DNA from: JANQIO01 sp043513815
GTDB lineage: Bacteria > Pseudomonadota > Gammaproteobacteria > Pseudomonadales > Halieaceae
Direction of reading: 5' to 3'
Assembly: GCA_043513815.1 (NCBI GenBank)
Contig: CP121313.1
Location: forward strand, 2,852,001-2,916,000
DNA length: 64,000 bases
In this document: positions 16,067-24,105 of the stretch, piece after piece
Numbering within the stretch: the first letter of the stretch is position 1
Layout: each line of letters starts with the position of its first letter
Translations under genes and position numbers: made by a program
The notes under the pieces: model-generated
Databases searched by the model: none
What the model was told of the DNA's origin: nothing
The model's input: only the letters and a program-made list of their open reading frames with translations

Positions 16067-18190
16067 TTAGCGAAGCTGGTACCTGAGCTGCAGGCCCACA
16101 CGCCTCGGGTAGGGGGTTTGCAACGTGGTGGCCTGCAGCACACTCGGGCCGCGCTCGTCGGTGAGGTTGTTGCCGAACAGATAGGCCTCCCATTGGTCCC
16201 CGCGAACCCCAATGCGTGCACTGAGGTTCTCGATATCTTCGGACTCAAGCCCGCTGGCAAGGTCGATCTGCTTATCCCGGTATGCGTAGGCGAGATTCGT
16301 ATAGAAGTCGAGACTGCGATAACCCAGCGGCGCCAGATAGGTACCTGCAACCCGGTAACTGGTTTCCGGGACACCGGGGATCGGCTCACCTTCCGCCACT
16401 GTGGGCAGGCTGGCCGCCAGCGCAGGATTCGTATCCTGGAACTCCGTATCGTTGAAGTTGCCGGTGGCGTCAAAACTGAGACCCTCGATAGGAGTCATCC
16501 ACGAAATACCGAAATCCAGGCCGGTGATTTCAGCATCACCTCCATTGATTACCGACACCAGCCCGGAGCCCACGGCATCAAAGGGAACCTGAATATCACT
16601 CCAGTCAGTGTAGTAAGCTGCCACATCGAGGATCAGGCTACCGTTGGCGAGACTCCACTTGGTGCCAAGTTCGTATGTCCACATTTCGTCAGAATCCACT
16701 ACCACGTCGGTCTCGACACCGATAAGTGATGGAAGAAACGCCTGCCCCTGGGTCTGGATGGTGCCGCTGCGGAAGCCCTTGGCAGCGTTAATATAGACCA
16801 TACCGTCGTCGGAAGGGTTGATAGACAGATTGAAGCGCGGATTCACACTGTCGAAGGTTTCATCCTGCGCAGGACTGGGACCGTAGATCAGGCTATCGCC
16901 CTTCGCTTCCCGGTCATCCTCGTAGTAGCGCAAGCCCACCAGCCCGGTGAGAAACCCATCCATGAATTCGTGGGAAAGCTCGCCATACACGGACCAGGAT
17001 TCCGTATCGATGGTACCCACGTCTGCCAGCAGCGGCGGCAACGCGCCTTCCAGGTCTGGCGAGAAGAACAGATCAATCTCGGAATCAATGGAAGCGTCGG
17101 TATAAAAGAGTCCGACGATCCAACGGGTCGGCCCGTCGCTGTTGGATACCAGTCGAAGCTCCTGGTTAAACGCATCGGTAGGAAACTCGCTGCGATTGAC
17201 CAGAGCCACGTCAAGCCCTGGCGCGATCGGCACACCGAAGCCGAGGTCGAATGACAGTGTGTAGTCCGTGTATGACGTGCCACTTTCAAGCGTTGCGAAG
17301 CCCATATCGTAGGATATGAAAAGGGAGTACAGATCCGCCTCGGTTTCGACCCAGCTGTCTTCCGTCCGCCCCGTAAAAATCTGCGCGGGGTCTTCATTCA
17401 CCAGAAAATTGGAGAAGTCCTGATCGTTGGACACGTACCAGTAACCCGCCGTGACCTCAAGTTTCTCCGAAGGTGTCCACAGCGCGCGGACACGGAAGTT
17501 CTTGGATTCTGTCTCATTGATTTCGTCGTCGCCGGTGTCGAGACTCTCGGCAAACCCGCTCAAATCCTCATAACCACCGCTAAGTCGCAAGGCGAACTTG
17601 CCTTCCACCACGGGAATATTTACCGCCGCATCTACCGCATAGTTGTCACCACCATCTTCGGTCTGCGAACCCTCGGCAGCGAGCTTCACATCGAATTCCG
17701 ACGTGTCTGGCCTGCGGGTGATCATCTTGATGGTCCCGCCCATGGAACCCTGGCCGTAGAGCGTTCCCTGAGGACCCCGCAGCACTTCTACCCGCTCCAG
17801 GTCAATCAGCCTGGACGGCGGAGCCAGCTGCAGGTTAGGAATACCGAAAGCCAGCTCATCGATGTAATAGCCGACAGTGGCATCACCAACCGTGCCGGAG
17901 CTGATGCCTCGCAACTGAATGGTTTCGAAACCCGCGGCACTCTTGCTGACAATGGAGGCACCGGGAATGCGCTGCGTCAGTTCTCCCAGATCTCGTAGCC
18001 CTTCTCGCTCTAGTTGCGAGCCCTGGAAAGCCTGCACCGAGGAAGGCACTTCCAGCAAGTTTTGCTCGCGCTTTGACGCGGTAACAACGATTTCTTCCAA
18101 CGCGCCGCCGCCTGCCTGCTGCGCCAGCGCGGTGGGGCCACTTATAGCGAGACTGACGGCTACCGCCAGGGATTTCTTTATGTTCATCAT
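16067..18190 (-). CDS. TonB-dependent outer membrane receptor
   Basis: A 707-residue TonB-dependent receptor. After a signal peptide ending at ALA-QQA comes the TonB-box-like region EEIVVTASKREQ. The plug domain follows (DLGELTQRIPGASIV, RGISSG, then VEVLRGPQGTLYGQGSMGGTIKMIT), then a 22-strand barrel ending in QLRYQLR. It resembles the receptors that marine and sphingomonad-like bacteria use for hydrophobic or complex organic substrates, not typical siderophore receptors, though specificity cannot be read. Two adjacent ATG codons could start translation; AGGTGAG is better spaced for the second (18187). It is divergent from the ligase operon, with the perfect palindrome 98 bases upstream. Confidence 0.92.
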   Translation of the reverse strand: MMNIKKSLAVAVSLAISGPTALAQQAGGGALEEIVVTASKREQNLLEVPSSVQAFQGSQLEREGLRDLGELTQRIPGASIVSKSAAGFETIQLRGISSGTVGDATVGYYIDELAFGIPNLQLAPPSRLIDLERVEVLRGPQGTLYGQGSMGGTIKMITRRPDTSEFDVKLAAEGSQTEDGGDNYAVDAAVNIPVVEGKFALRLSGGYEDLSGFAESLDTGDDEINETESKNFRVRALWTPSEKLEVTAGYWYVSNDQDFSNFLVNEDPAQIFTGRTEDSWVETEADLYSLFISYDMGFATLESGTSYTDYTLSFDLGFGVPIAPGLDVALVNRSEFPTDAFNQELRLVSNSDGPTRWIVGLFYTDASIDSEIDLFFSPDLEGALPPLLADVGTIDTESWSVYGELSHEFMDGFLTGLVGLRYYEDDREAKGDSLIYGPSPAQDETFDSVNPRFNLSINPSDDGMVYINAAKGFRSGTIQTQGQAFLPSLIGVETDVVVDSDEMWTYELGTKWSLANGSLILDVAAYYTDWSDIQVPFDAVGSGLVSVINGGDAEITGLDFGISWMTPIEGLSFDATGNFNDTEFQDTNPALAASLPTVAEGEPIPGVPETSYRVAGTYLAPLGYRSLDFYTNLAYAYRDKQIDLASGLESEDIENLSARIGVRGDQWEAYLFGNNLTDERGPSVLQATTLQTPYPRRVGLQLRYQLR

Positions 18191-18287
18191 TTACTCACCT
18201 TTTTTATATTTAGTCCTGGCCGGCGGGCGACGCAATTGCGACGAGAGCGCCGGCTGTGGAGAAGAGCGTTTATTTATAAAGCGGGAT

Positions 18288-18305
18288 ACTAAACAATTGT
18301 TTAGT
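18288..18305. promoter_or_regulatory. Perfect 18-bp palindromic operator
   Basis: ACTAAACAATTGTTTAGT is its own exact reverse complement. It lies between the divergent TonB receptor and CoA ligase genes. Its core matches the imperfect palindrome in the thiolase promoter (shared consensus CTRAACAWWTGTTYAG). It covers the -35 box of the ligase promoter. A third, weaker match, TTAAGCAATTGCTCAG, lies at 18393-18408, just after the ligase start codon. The likely ligand is the TetR regulator encoded at 15351. Confidence 0.7.
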
Positions 18306-18325
18306 GCCAATCAATAGCCTATAAT
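18297..18325 (+). promoter_or_regulatory. Promoter of the ligase operon
   Basis: A perfect -10 TATAAT (18320-18325) is preceded by a 17-base spacer and a weak -35 TTGTTT (18297-18302). The -35 lies inside the 18-bp palindrome, so repressor binding and polymerase binding would exclude each other. The predicted transcript start lies about 50 bases ahead of the ligase ATG. Confidence 0.6.
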
Positions 18326-18383
18326 CTCGAATATTTCAGTGACAACACTTAATTTAATGCTTATAGATGCTAGCAGGTAATAA

Positions 18384-19961
18384 ATGCAGGAATTAAGCAA
18401 TTGCTCAGTAATCCACGATATCCTTGCCGCCAATGCCCTTGCCCGCCCAGGCGCCGAGGCGGTGGTCGAAGGCGGGACCAGGCTCAACTACACTGACCTG
18501 GCAGTCGCGGTGGAGCTACGCGCGCGCGGGCTGCTGGCCGCGGGAATTGAGCACGGCGACAGAGTTGCAACGCTTGCCCCCCCGGGCATGGCGTTCTGGA
18601 TTGACTATCTCGCCAGCACACGGATCGGCGCGATATGGCACGGCCTGAACCCTCGCTACCAGCTACCCGAGTACGAGTATCTGCTGCGCGACGCTGCGCC
18701 GAAACTGGTGTTTGTCGACTCGCCTTACGAAGATCGCGACTATGCGGCGGAATTGCTGTCACTGGACAGCGGGGTGGAACGTTTCGTGGTGCGGGGGAAG
18801 GCACCGGATGACGCCCTCTCCCTGCAGGCATTCCTCAGCGCCGCTGACGGCGTTGACCCGGCGCGCCTGATTGCAGCGGAGGCCGCAGTTCAACCCGAGG
18901 ACATCGCCGTGATCGTCTACACCTCGGGCACCACAGGCAAGCCCAAGGGCGCCATGCTCTCTCATCGCGCCATAGTCGCCAGCGCGCTTACCAACGCGGC
19001 CTATTTCGGCGAGGGCCTGGATTCATCGATCTGCGCGGCACCCATCAACCACGTCGGCGCGCTCAACAACGTCTGTATGTCGGTGTTTGCCTATGGCGGC
19101 AGGATCATCTTCTACCACCGGGTCGACCTCGAGGCACTGGGCGCTCTCACTGCAAAAGAACTACCCAGCTACCTGGTGGCCAGCCCCACCAGCTTCGTGA
19201 TGATGCAGCAGGCCGGCGGCGACGCGAACCTGGCGAACCTCGGCTATCTAAAGCTGCTGGTTTTCGGGGGTGGCAAGACGCCGCAACCCCTGCTGGAACC
19301 CATCGTTCCCCACGTGGACAAGATGTACAACGTATTCGGGCAGACCGAATGCTGCGGCATCGGCACGGCTACCGCCCACGACGCCTCTACCGAGCTCATG
19401 GCGGAAACGATTGGCCATGCTCTGCCCGGCCACGAGCTTCGGATAGCCAGGCCCGACAACAGCCGCTGCGACACCGGCGAAATCGGCGAAATCCAGCTGA
19501 AGGGGCCGATTTGTGCCTCCGGCTACTGGAACAATCCCGAGGCCACGGCGGACCTGTTCACCAGCGACGACTTCCTGCGAACCGGCGATACCGGTGTCTA
19601 TCGCGAGGACGGCGAAATCAGCTACGTCGGCCGCATCAAGGAAATGTACAAGTCGGGGGGATACAATATTTACCCGGTAGAGCTGGAGCAGACGCTGGGT
19701 CAGCACCCGGATGTGCTGGAAGCAGCGGTGTTGCCAGTGCCCCACCAGGTCTACCAGGAAGTGGGCTATGCCTTTGTGGTACCGCGACCAGGGGCAAAGC
19801 TGTCAGACACGGCTCTGGACGAATTCCTGCGGCCGCGCCTGGCGAACTACAAAATCCCCAAATACTGGTCGATCGAGGACACTCTGCCGCGGCTGCCCAA
19901 CAGCAAGATAGACAAGCAGGCGCTGAAAGCGCGGCTGGAGAACTTCCGGGAGGCCTCTTGA
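18384..19961 (+). CDS. Acyl/aryl-CoA ligase (AMP-binding)
   Basis: A 525-residue class I adenylate-forming ligase, first gene of the plus-strand operon. Core motifs are IVYTSGTTGKPKGAMLSHR (A3), NVFGQTECCGIGTA (A5), LRTGDTGVYREDGEISYVGRIKEMYKSGG (A7-A8) and LPNSKIDKQALK with the A10 lysine. It should form the CoA thioester of the pathway's acid substrate. Its stop codon overlaps the next start (cttga), implying translational coupling. It is clearly different in sequence from the synthetase at 10983, so the region has two such enzymes. A third operator-like sequence overlaps its first codons. Confidence 0.92.
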   Translation: MQELSNCSVIHDILAANALARPGAEAVVEGGTRLNYTDLAVAVELRARGLLAAGIEHGDRVATLAPPGMAFWIDYLASTRIGAIWHGLNPRYQLPEYEYLLRDAAPKLVFVDSPYEDRDYAAELLSLDSGVERFVVRGKAPDDALSLQAFLSAADGVDPARLIAAEAAVQPEDIAVIVYTSGTTGKPKGAMLSHRAIVASALTNAAYFGEGLDSSICAAPINHVGALNNVCMSVFAYGGRIIFYHRVDLEALGALTAKELPSYLVASPTSFVMMQQAGGDANLANLGYLKLLVFGGGKTPQPLLEPIVPHVDKMYNVFGQTECCGIGTATAHDASTELMAETIGHALPGHELRIARPDNSRCDTGEIGEIQLKGPICASGYWNNPEATADLFTSDDFLRTGDTGVYREDGEISYVGRIKEMYKSGGYNIYPVELEQTLGQHPDVLEAAVLPVPHQVYQEVGYAFVVPRPGAKLSDTALDEFLRPRLANYKIPKYWSIEDTLPRLPNSKIDKQALKARLENFREAS

Positions 19962-20743
19962 GCGACGACATTCTGCTGGAGCGGGACGGGCCCATCGCCA
20001 CCGTCACCCTGAACCGGCCCCATAAGCACAACACCATGACAACGGCCATGCTGGCGCAGCTGGAAACCATCGGCAGGGAGTTTGCCCGCGACGAGGCCAC
20101 ACGGGCAGTGATATTCCAGGCCGCGGGCGACAATTTCAGCTTTGGCGCTGACTTGGAGGAAATGGGCAGTGGCGAAAGGCCGAGCCTGCTGAAGATACGG
20201 CGCGAGGCGGAATTAGGCGGCGAGATGATGCGCAGCCTGCAGGACATCCATCAGCCCACAATCTGCGCGATCCAGGGTGTATCCACCGGTGGCGCCACCT
20301 GTATCGCCAGCGCCTGTGATTTTCGAATCGCGACACCCGATGCACGTATGGGATACGGCGAGGTAAAACTTGGTATCAACCTGATGTGGCACGCGGTGCC
20401 CTCATGCGTGCACCTGGTGGGTCCGGCCCGGGCCAAGCAGATGATCATGTCCGGAAAGCTCGTTCCTGCGAAAACCCTCGCAGAGTGGGGCTTTATCGAC
20501 GAGCTTTGCGATTCTGGCGAGCTGACCGGGCGCAGTCTGGCCTGGGCCGAAGAGTACGCCGCCCTGCCCCCGATATCTGTGCAGATGATAAAGCGCAGCG
20601 TCAATCGCGTGTCCGGCGCCCTTGACGAAGCCATCATGCATGCCGACGCGGACCAGTGGCTACTGGGAACCCTCACCGAGGATTTCCGCGAGGCTATCAG
20701 CGCCTTTCGGGAAAAACGCGACCCGGATTTCAAAGGGAACTAG
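19958..20743 (+). CDS. Enoyl-CoA hydratase/isomerase family (crotonase)
   Basis: A 261-residue crotonase-fold protein. The best start is TTG at 19958, overlapping the ligase stop, with GGGAGG five bases upstream; no ATG suits the N-terminal strand ILLERDGPIATVTLNRPHKHN. The oxyanion-hole segments DNFSFGADLEEM and GVSTGGATCIASACDFRIA are present. Aligned by eye with rat mitochondrial hydratase, the Glu164 position is kept (Glu135 in MGYGEVKLG) but the Glu144 position is Cys115. The family also includes isomerases, hydrolases and ring-cleaving enzymes, so plain hydration should not be assumed. Confidence 0.88.
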   Translation: MSDDILLERDGPIATVTLNRPHKHNTMTTAMLAQLETIGREFARDEATRAVIFQAAGDNFSFGADLEEMGSGERPSLLKIRREAELGGEMMRSLQDIHQPTICAIQGVSTGGATCIASACDFRIATPDARMGYGEVKLGINLMWHAVPSCVHLVGPARAKQMIMSGKLVPAKTLAEWGFIDELCDSGELTGRSLAWAEEYAALPPISVQMIKRSVNRVSGALDEAIMHADADQWLLGTLTEDFREAISAFREKRDPDFKGN

Positions 20744-20764
20744 AGGCACAACGAGGTAGACCCA

Positions 20765-21598
20765 ATGGCGAGTATCACCGTTAGAAAAATGGCCTTCGAG
20801 TTCAGCGATGACATGGAGCTGGCCTTCATCGATAACGACCCCAAATTTTCCTTCGTCTTCCTCGGCACCTGGCTAATCCTGCCCTACCTCGAGCCGTATC
20901 TGATGCGCACCATTCGCAGCGCCATGAAACAGGTCAGCGACGAGAGCTTGCAGCACGAGATGAAGCAGTTCTGCTCCCAGGAAGGCCAGCATTACAAGCA
21001 ACACGCGGCCGCCAATGAGAAGCTGCTGGCGCAAGTATCGGGCGCCCCACTGGAGAAACTTCGGGCTCGCCTGGCGGAGGTGGAAGCCGAGTTCCAGCGC
21101 TTCAGCGCGGAGAAATCCCTGGCCTGGAACCTGGCCTACGCCGAGGGTTTCGAAGCCTATACGGCGGCCGGCGGCCGGGCCCAGTTGGAGCTGCGCATCT
21201 TCGATCACATGCACGACCCGATCCGCGACCTCATGCTCTGGCACATCATGGAAGAGATGGAGCATCGCACCGTTGCCTTTGATGCCTACGAGGCCCTGAT
21301 CGGCAAGTATTTTTACCGTATGCGCGTGGGTCTGTGGGCCCAGAGCCATTTCATCCGCATCGGTGCGGAGCTGGGCAAGATTCTGGAAGAGGCTTTTCCG
21401 GACGTGGTCGCGAAGGGTGAAACAGCCGAGGCGAAGTCTGTCGCCGGACCCCGACGACGACGCCTGCTGTGGCAAACCCTGTTCAATGTGCTGGGAACCT
21501 ACAGCCCCTGGTACACACCGCGCCGGGCGAAAATGCCGCCCATGTATGAACAGGCGCGAGCCGAGTACGACGACCGCGCGCTCAGCCTGGGTCGCTAG
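20765..21598 (+). CDS. PF10118-type metal-dependent hydrolase homolog
   Basis: A 277-residue protein of the family annotated as predicted metal-dependent hydrolase (PF10118, COG3687). Possible metal-binding motifs are EGQHYKQH near residue 78 and EEMEHRTVAFDAYE near residue 163, a pair of ExxH-type helices as in ferritin-like di-metal proteins. MASITVRKMAFEFSDDMELAFIDNDP is conserved-looking at the start, but no signal peptide is present. The biochemical reaction of the family is not established. In this operon it sits between a crotonase and a cupin, suggesting a redox or oxygen-dependent step on the pathway intermediate. Confidence 0.82.
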   Translation: MASITVRKMAFEFSDDMELAFIDNDPKFSFVFLGTWLILPYLEPYLMRTIRSAMKQVSDESLQHEMKQFCSQEGQHYKQHAAANEKLLAQVSGAPLEKLRARLAEVEAEFQRFSAEKSLAWNLAYAEGFEAYTAAGGRAQLELRIFDHMHDPIRDLMLWHIMEEMEHRTVAFDAYEALIGKYFYRMRVGLWAQSHFIRIGAELGKILEEAFPDVVAKGETAEAKSVAGPRRRRLLWQTLFNVLGTYSPWYTPRRAKMPPMYEQARAEYDDRALSLGR

Positions 21599-21629
21599 AG
21601 CAACACAACAGTCAGATTGGAGGCAGAGA

Positions 21630-22169
21630 ATGGAACAGGCAGAGATCGAAAAAATCATGGCAGAGATGGCGACCAGGCCTGTGGTGCCGTTGCAGGCAGA
21701 CAGCGAGGCGCTGCATATCGGCGACAGCGACGCGCCCTTCGTCGACATTGGTGACGGCACCCTTATCCAGCTATTGATGGTGGATCTCGCCCAGAACATC
21801 TGGATCACTCGCAATCGCATGCAGCCCGGCGCCTCGGTCATCAAGCACTACCATACGGGCCCAGTGTATGCGTTCACGCTGCAGGGCCAGTGGTACTACA
21901 AGGAGTATCCCGACACGGTCAACGGTCCGGGCTCTTTCCTGTTTGAACCCGCCGGCTCCGTGCACACGCTGACTATTCCCGAGGAGCAACAAGGGGAAAC
22001 CGTGGTCTGGTTCATGATCAACGGCACCAATATCAATATCGACGAGGACGGTAACGTGGTATCCATCGCCGACGCGCACAACGTACTGGAGGGCTACCGC
22101 CTGTTATGCCAGATGAGCGATCAGTCGGCGGAGGCAGTCATTGTCTATGGCGAAGAACATGGGCACTGA
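21630..22169 (+). CDS. Cupin-domain protein, DHAP dioxygenase-like
   Basis: A 179-residue single-cupin protein. The metal-binding motif 1 is seen as GASVIKHYHTGPVYAFTLQGQWYYKEY (His-x-His plus later residues), and motif 2 as GSFLFEPAGSVHTL with the third His. The His-Thr-Gly-Pro-Val form and the WYYKEYP segment resemble 2,4'-dihydroxyacetophenone dioxygenase and its relatives, which cleave C-C bonds next to a ketone with oxygen. That activity is only an analogy here. The start at 21630 follows GGAGG. The next gene overlaps this one by about 29 bases. Confidence 0.82.
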   Translation: MEQAEIEKIMAEMATRPVVPLQADSEALHIGDSDAPFVDIGDGTLIQLLMVDLAQNIWITRNRMQPGASVIKHYHTGPVYAFTLQGQWYYKEYPDTVNGPGSFLFEPAGSVHTLTIPEEQQGETVVWFMINGTNINIDEDGNVVSIADAHNVLEGYRLLCQMSDQSAEAVIVYGEEHGH

Positions 22170-23199
22170 AATGCGTGCCGTGGTGATGCGGCCAGATCAG
22201 TTCTCGCTGGAGCATCGCCCCATCCCCGTGCCCGGTCAGGGCCAGGTCCTGGTCAAGACCCTGGCCTGCGGGATCTGCGGTTCGGACCTGCATCTTTACC
22301 GTCACGCTGCCGATATGCTGGAGATGGGCCGTGCCGCCGGTGTTCCCGAGGAGGTGCTGGGCCGCGGTGTCGTACTGGGGCATGAATTCGTCGGTGAGAT
22401 TGTTGCCTACGGTCCAGACTGCGAGAAAACACTGCCGCCTGGCAGCCGCGTTACCTCTACGCCGTTTATCAAGGGCGAGCTGGAAACCGTCCCCATGGGC
22501 TCTACCCCCTACGTGGATGGCGCCTACGCCGAGTACTTCCTGCTTTCGGAATCATCACTGCTCCCTATCCCCGACGGGCTGCCCACCGAGGCAGCGGCAC
22601 TGGTAGAACCACTGGCCATCGGCATCCACGCGGTCAATCGCTCACAGTTGGAAAGCCCCGCTACCGCCGTGGTGATGGGCTGTGGACCGATCGGCCTCGC
22701 CGTTATCGCCGCGCTACGCATGCGAGGTACGCCGCACATCATCGCTGGCGATCTGTCGCCCCGGCGCCGCGAGCTGGCCACCGAGATGGGCGCGACCGAG
22801 GTGGTGGATGCCGCCACCCGGTCCGTATTCGAAGCGATACCGGATGCGAGTGTAAGCTTGCCCGCCGCCATCTTCGAATGCACCGGAGTGAACGGCCTGA
22901 TTGCCCAGGCAGTTGATCTCGCACCGGCAAAATCTGACATTGTGGTCGCCGGAATAGCCCACGGCAGCGACAGCTTCACCCCCATGACAGCCATCTCCAA
23001 GGAACTCAGCCTGCATTTCGCCAGCTTTTACACTGAGGCCGAATTCCGCTCCGCGATTGACGCGCTGGCCGGCGGTGACATCCCCTGGCAACACTGGATT
23101 ACCGGCAGGGTAGACCTGGACGGCGTGGCGGGCGCATTCGAGGCGCTGAAGGATCCTGAACGGCACGCCAAAATCCTTATCTATCCCCACGGCGTTTGA
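22141..23199 (+). CDS. Zinc-binding alcohol dehydrogenase
   Basis: A medium-chain dehydrogenase of about 352 residues. The catalytic zinc segment CGICGSDLHLY, GHEFVGEI, the Rossmann region VVMGCGPIGLAVIAALRMRG, and the catalytic-domain end GRVDLDGVAGAFEALKDPERHAKILI are clear. The four-cysteine structural zinc lobe is absent. The TTG at 22141 has GGAGG at ideal spacing; ATG codons at 22147, 22159 and 22171 are alternatives, the last giving a typical family start MRAVVMRP. The gene overlaps the cupin stop, so translation is coupled. It likely oxidises a secondary alcohol intermediate, possibly yielding the ketone for the cupin enzyme. Confidence 0.87.
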   Translation: MSMAKNMGTEMRAVVMRPDQFSLEHRPIPVPGQGQVLVKTLACGICGSDLHLYRHAADMLEMGRAAGVPEEVLGRGVVLGHEFVGEIVAYGPDCEKTLPPGSRVTSTPFIKGELETVPMGSTPYVDGAYAEYFLLSESSLLPIPDGLPTEAAALVEPLAIGIHAVNRSQLESPATAVVMGCGPIGLAVIAALRMRGTPHIIAGDLSPRRRELATEMGATEVVDAATRSVFEAIPDASVSLPAAIFECTGVNGLIAQAVDLAPAKSDIVVAGIAHGSDSFTPMTAISKELSLHFASFYTEAEFRSAIDALAGGDIPWQHWITGRVDLDGVAGAFEALKDPERHAKILIYPHGV

Positions 23200-23202
23200 G
23201 CG

Positions 23203-24105
23203 ATGCAGGGATACCGGCCGCTTACGCTCCACCACGGCGACCTGCGGTTCACCGCCTGGAGCGGTGGCGAGGGCCCCTGCGTACTGCTGCTCCACGGCTT
23301 CCCGGACCTTCCGCAGACCTGGCGAGAATTAATGCCTGCTCTGGTGTCCGCGGGATACCGGGCAGTTGCCGTAACCGCGCGAGGCTATGAACCCTCCAGC
23401 CAACCCCAGGACGGCGATTACCAGCTGACCTCTCTCGCCGCAGACGTGCCCGCATGGATGGATTCTCTGGATATCCATGCCGCCCACCTGGTGGGCCACG
23501 ACTGGGGGTCAGCCGTGGCCAGTGCGGCCGCCGCGGCGACGCCGGAGCGAATACACTCACTGTGCCTTGTGTCAGTACCCCACAGCGGGCGCTTCGCCCG
23601 GGTGGCACCGAAATCCCTGCGCCAACTGTGGCTCAGTCGCTACATCTTACTTTTCCAGTTGCATGGTGCGGCGGAAAGGAAGCTTCAAGCAGACAACAGT
23701 GTCTACGTGGAAACACTCTGGCAGCGCTGGTCACCGGGCTGGTCCTTGCCCGGTGAGCTGACTAACGCCGTGCGAGAGAGATTCGCTGAGACAGGCGTGA
23801 TCGAGGCGGCCCTGGCCTACTACCGCCAGGGCGCTGACACCCGGACGCCTGCGGGCAAGGCCTCGCGAGCCCTCGCCGCGTCCTCGATACAGGTCCCCAC
23901 CCTGGCATTGCACGGCGACAGGGACGGCTGCATCGCCCCGAAAGTGTTTCGCCGGTCCATGCGCACTGAAGACTTCCCCGCCGGTTTCCGCGTGGAGACC
24001 CTGGCGAACTGCGGCCACTTCCCGCAACTTGAACAGCCGTGGGATTTCAATCGACGGGTGCTCGACTGGCTCGCCGAGTGCTCGGCCGGTGTGAGCGCGG
24101 CTTGA
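23203..24105 (+). CDS. Alpha/beta hydrolase, epoxide hydrolase-like
   Basis: A 300-residue alpha/beta hydrolase. LLLHGFPDLPQTWRELMP is the oxyanion HGxP motif typical of epoxide hydrolases and haloalkane dehalogenases. The nucleophile elbow is GHDWGS, with Asp in the position used by that branch, and the terminal GHFPQLEQPWDFN carries the catalytic His. An Asp nucleophile argues for epoxide hydrolysis over ester hydrolysis. Start is three bases after the dehydrogenase stop, and the stop overlaps the next ATG (TGATG), confirming operon membership. Confidence 0.87.
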   Translation: MQGYRPLTLHHGDLRFTAWSGGEGPCVLLLHGFPDLPQTWRELMPALVSAGYRAVAVTARGYEPSSQPQDGDYQLTSLAADVPAWMDSLDIHAAHLVGHDWGSAVASAAAAATPERIHSLCLVSVPHSGRFARVAPKSLRQLWLSRYILLFQLHGAAERKLQADNSVYVETLWQRWSPGWSLPGELTNAVRERFAETGVIEAALAYYRQGADTRTPAGKASRALAASSIQVPTLALHGDRDGCIAPKVFRRSMRTEDFPAGFRVETLANCGHFPQLEQPWDFNRRVLDWLAECSAGVSAA

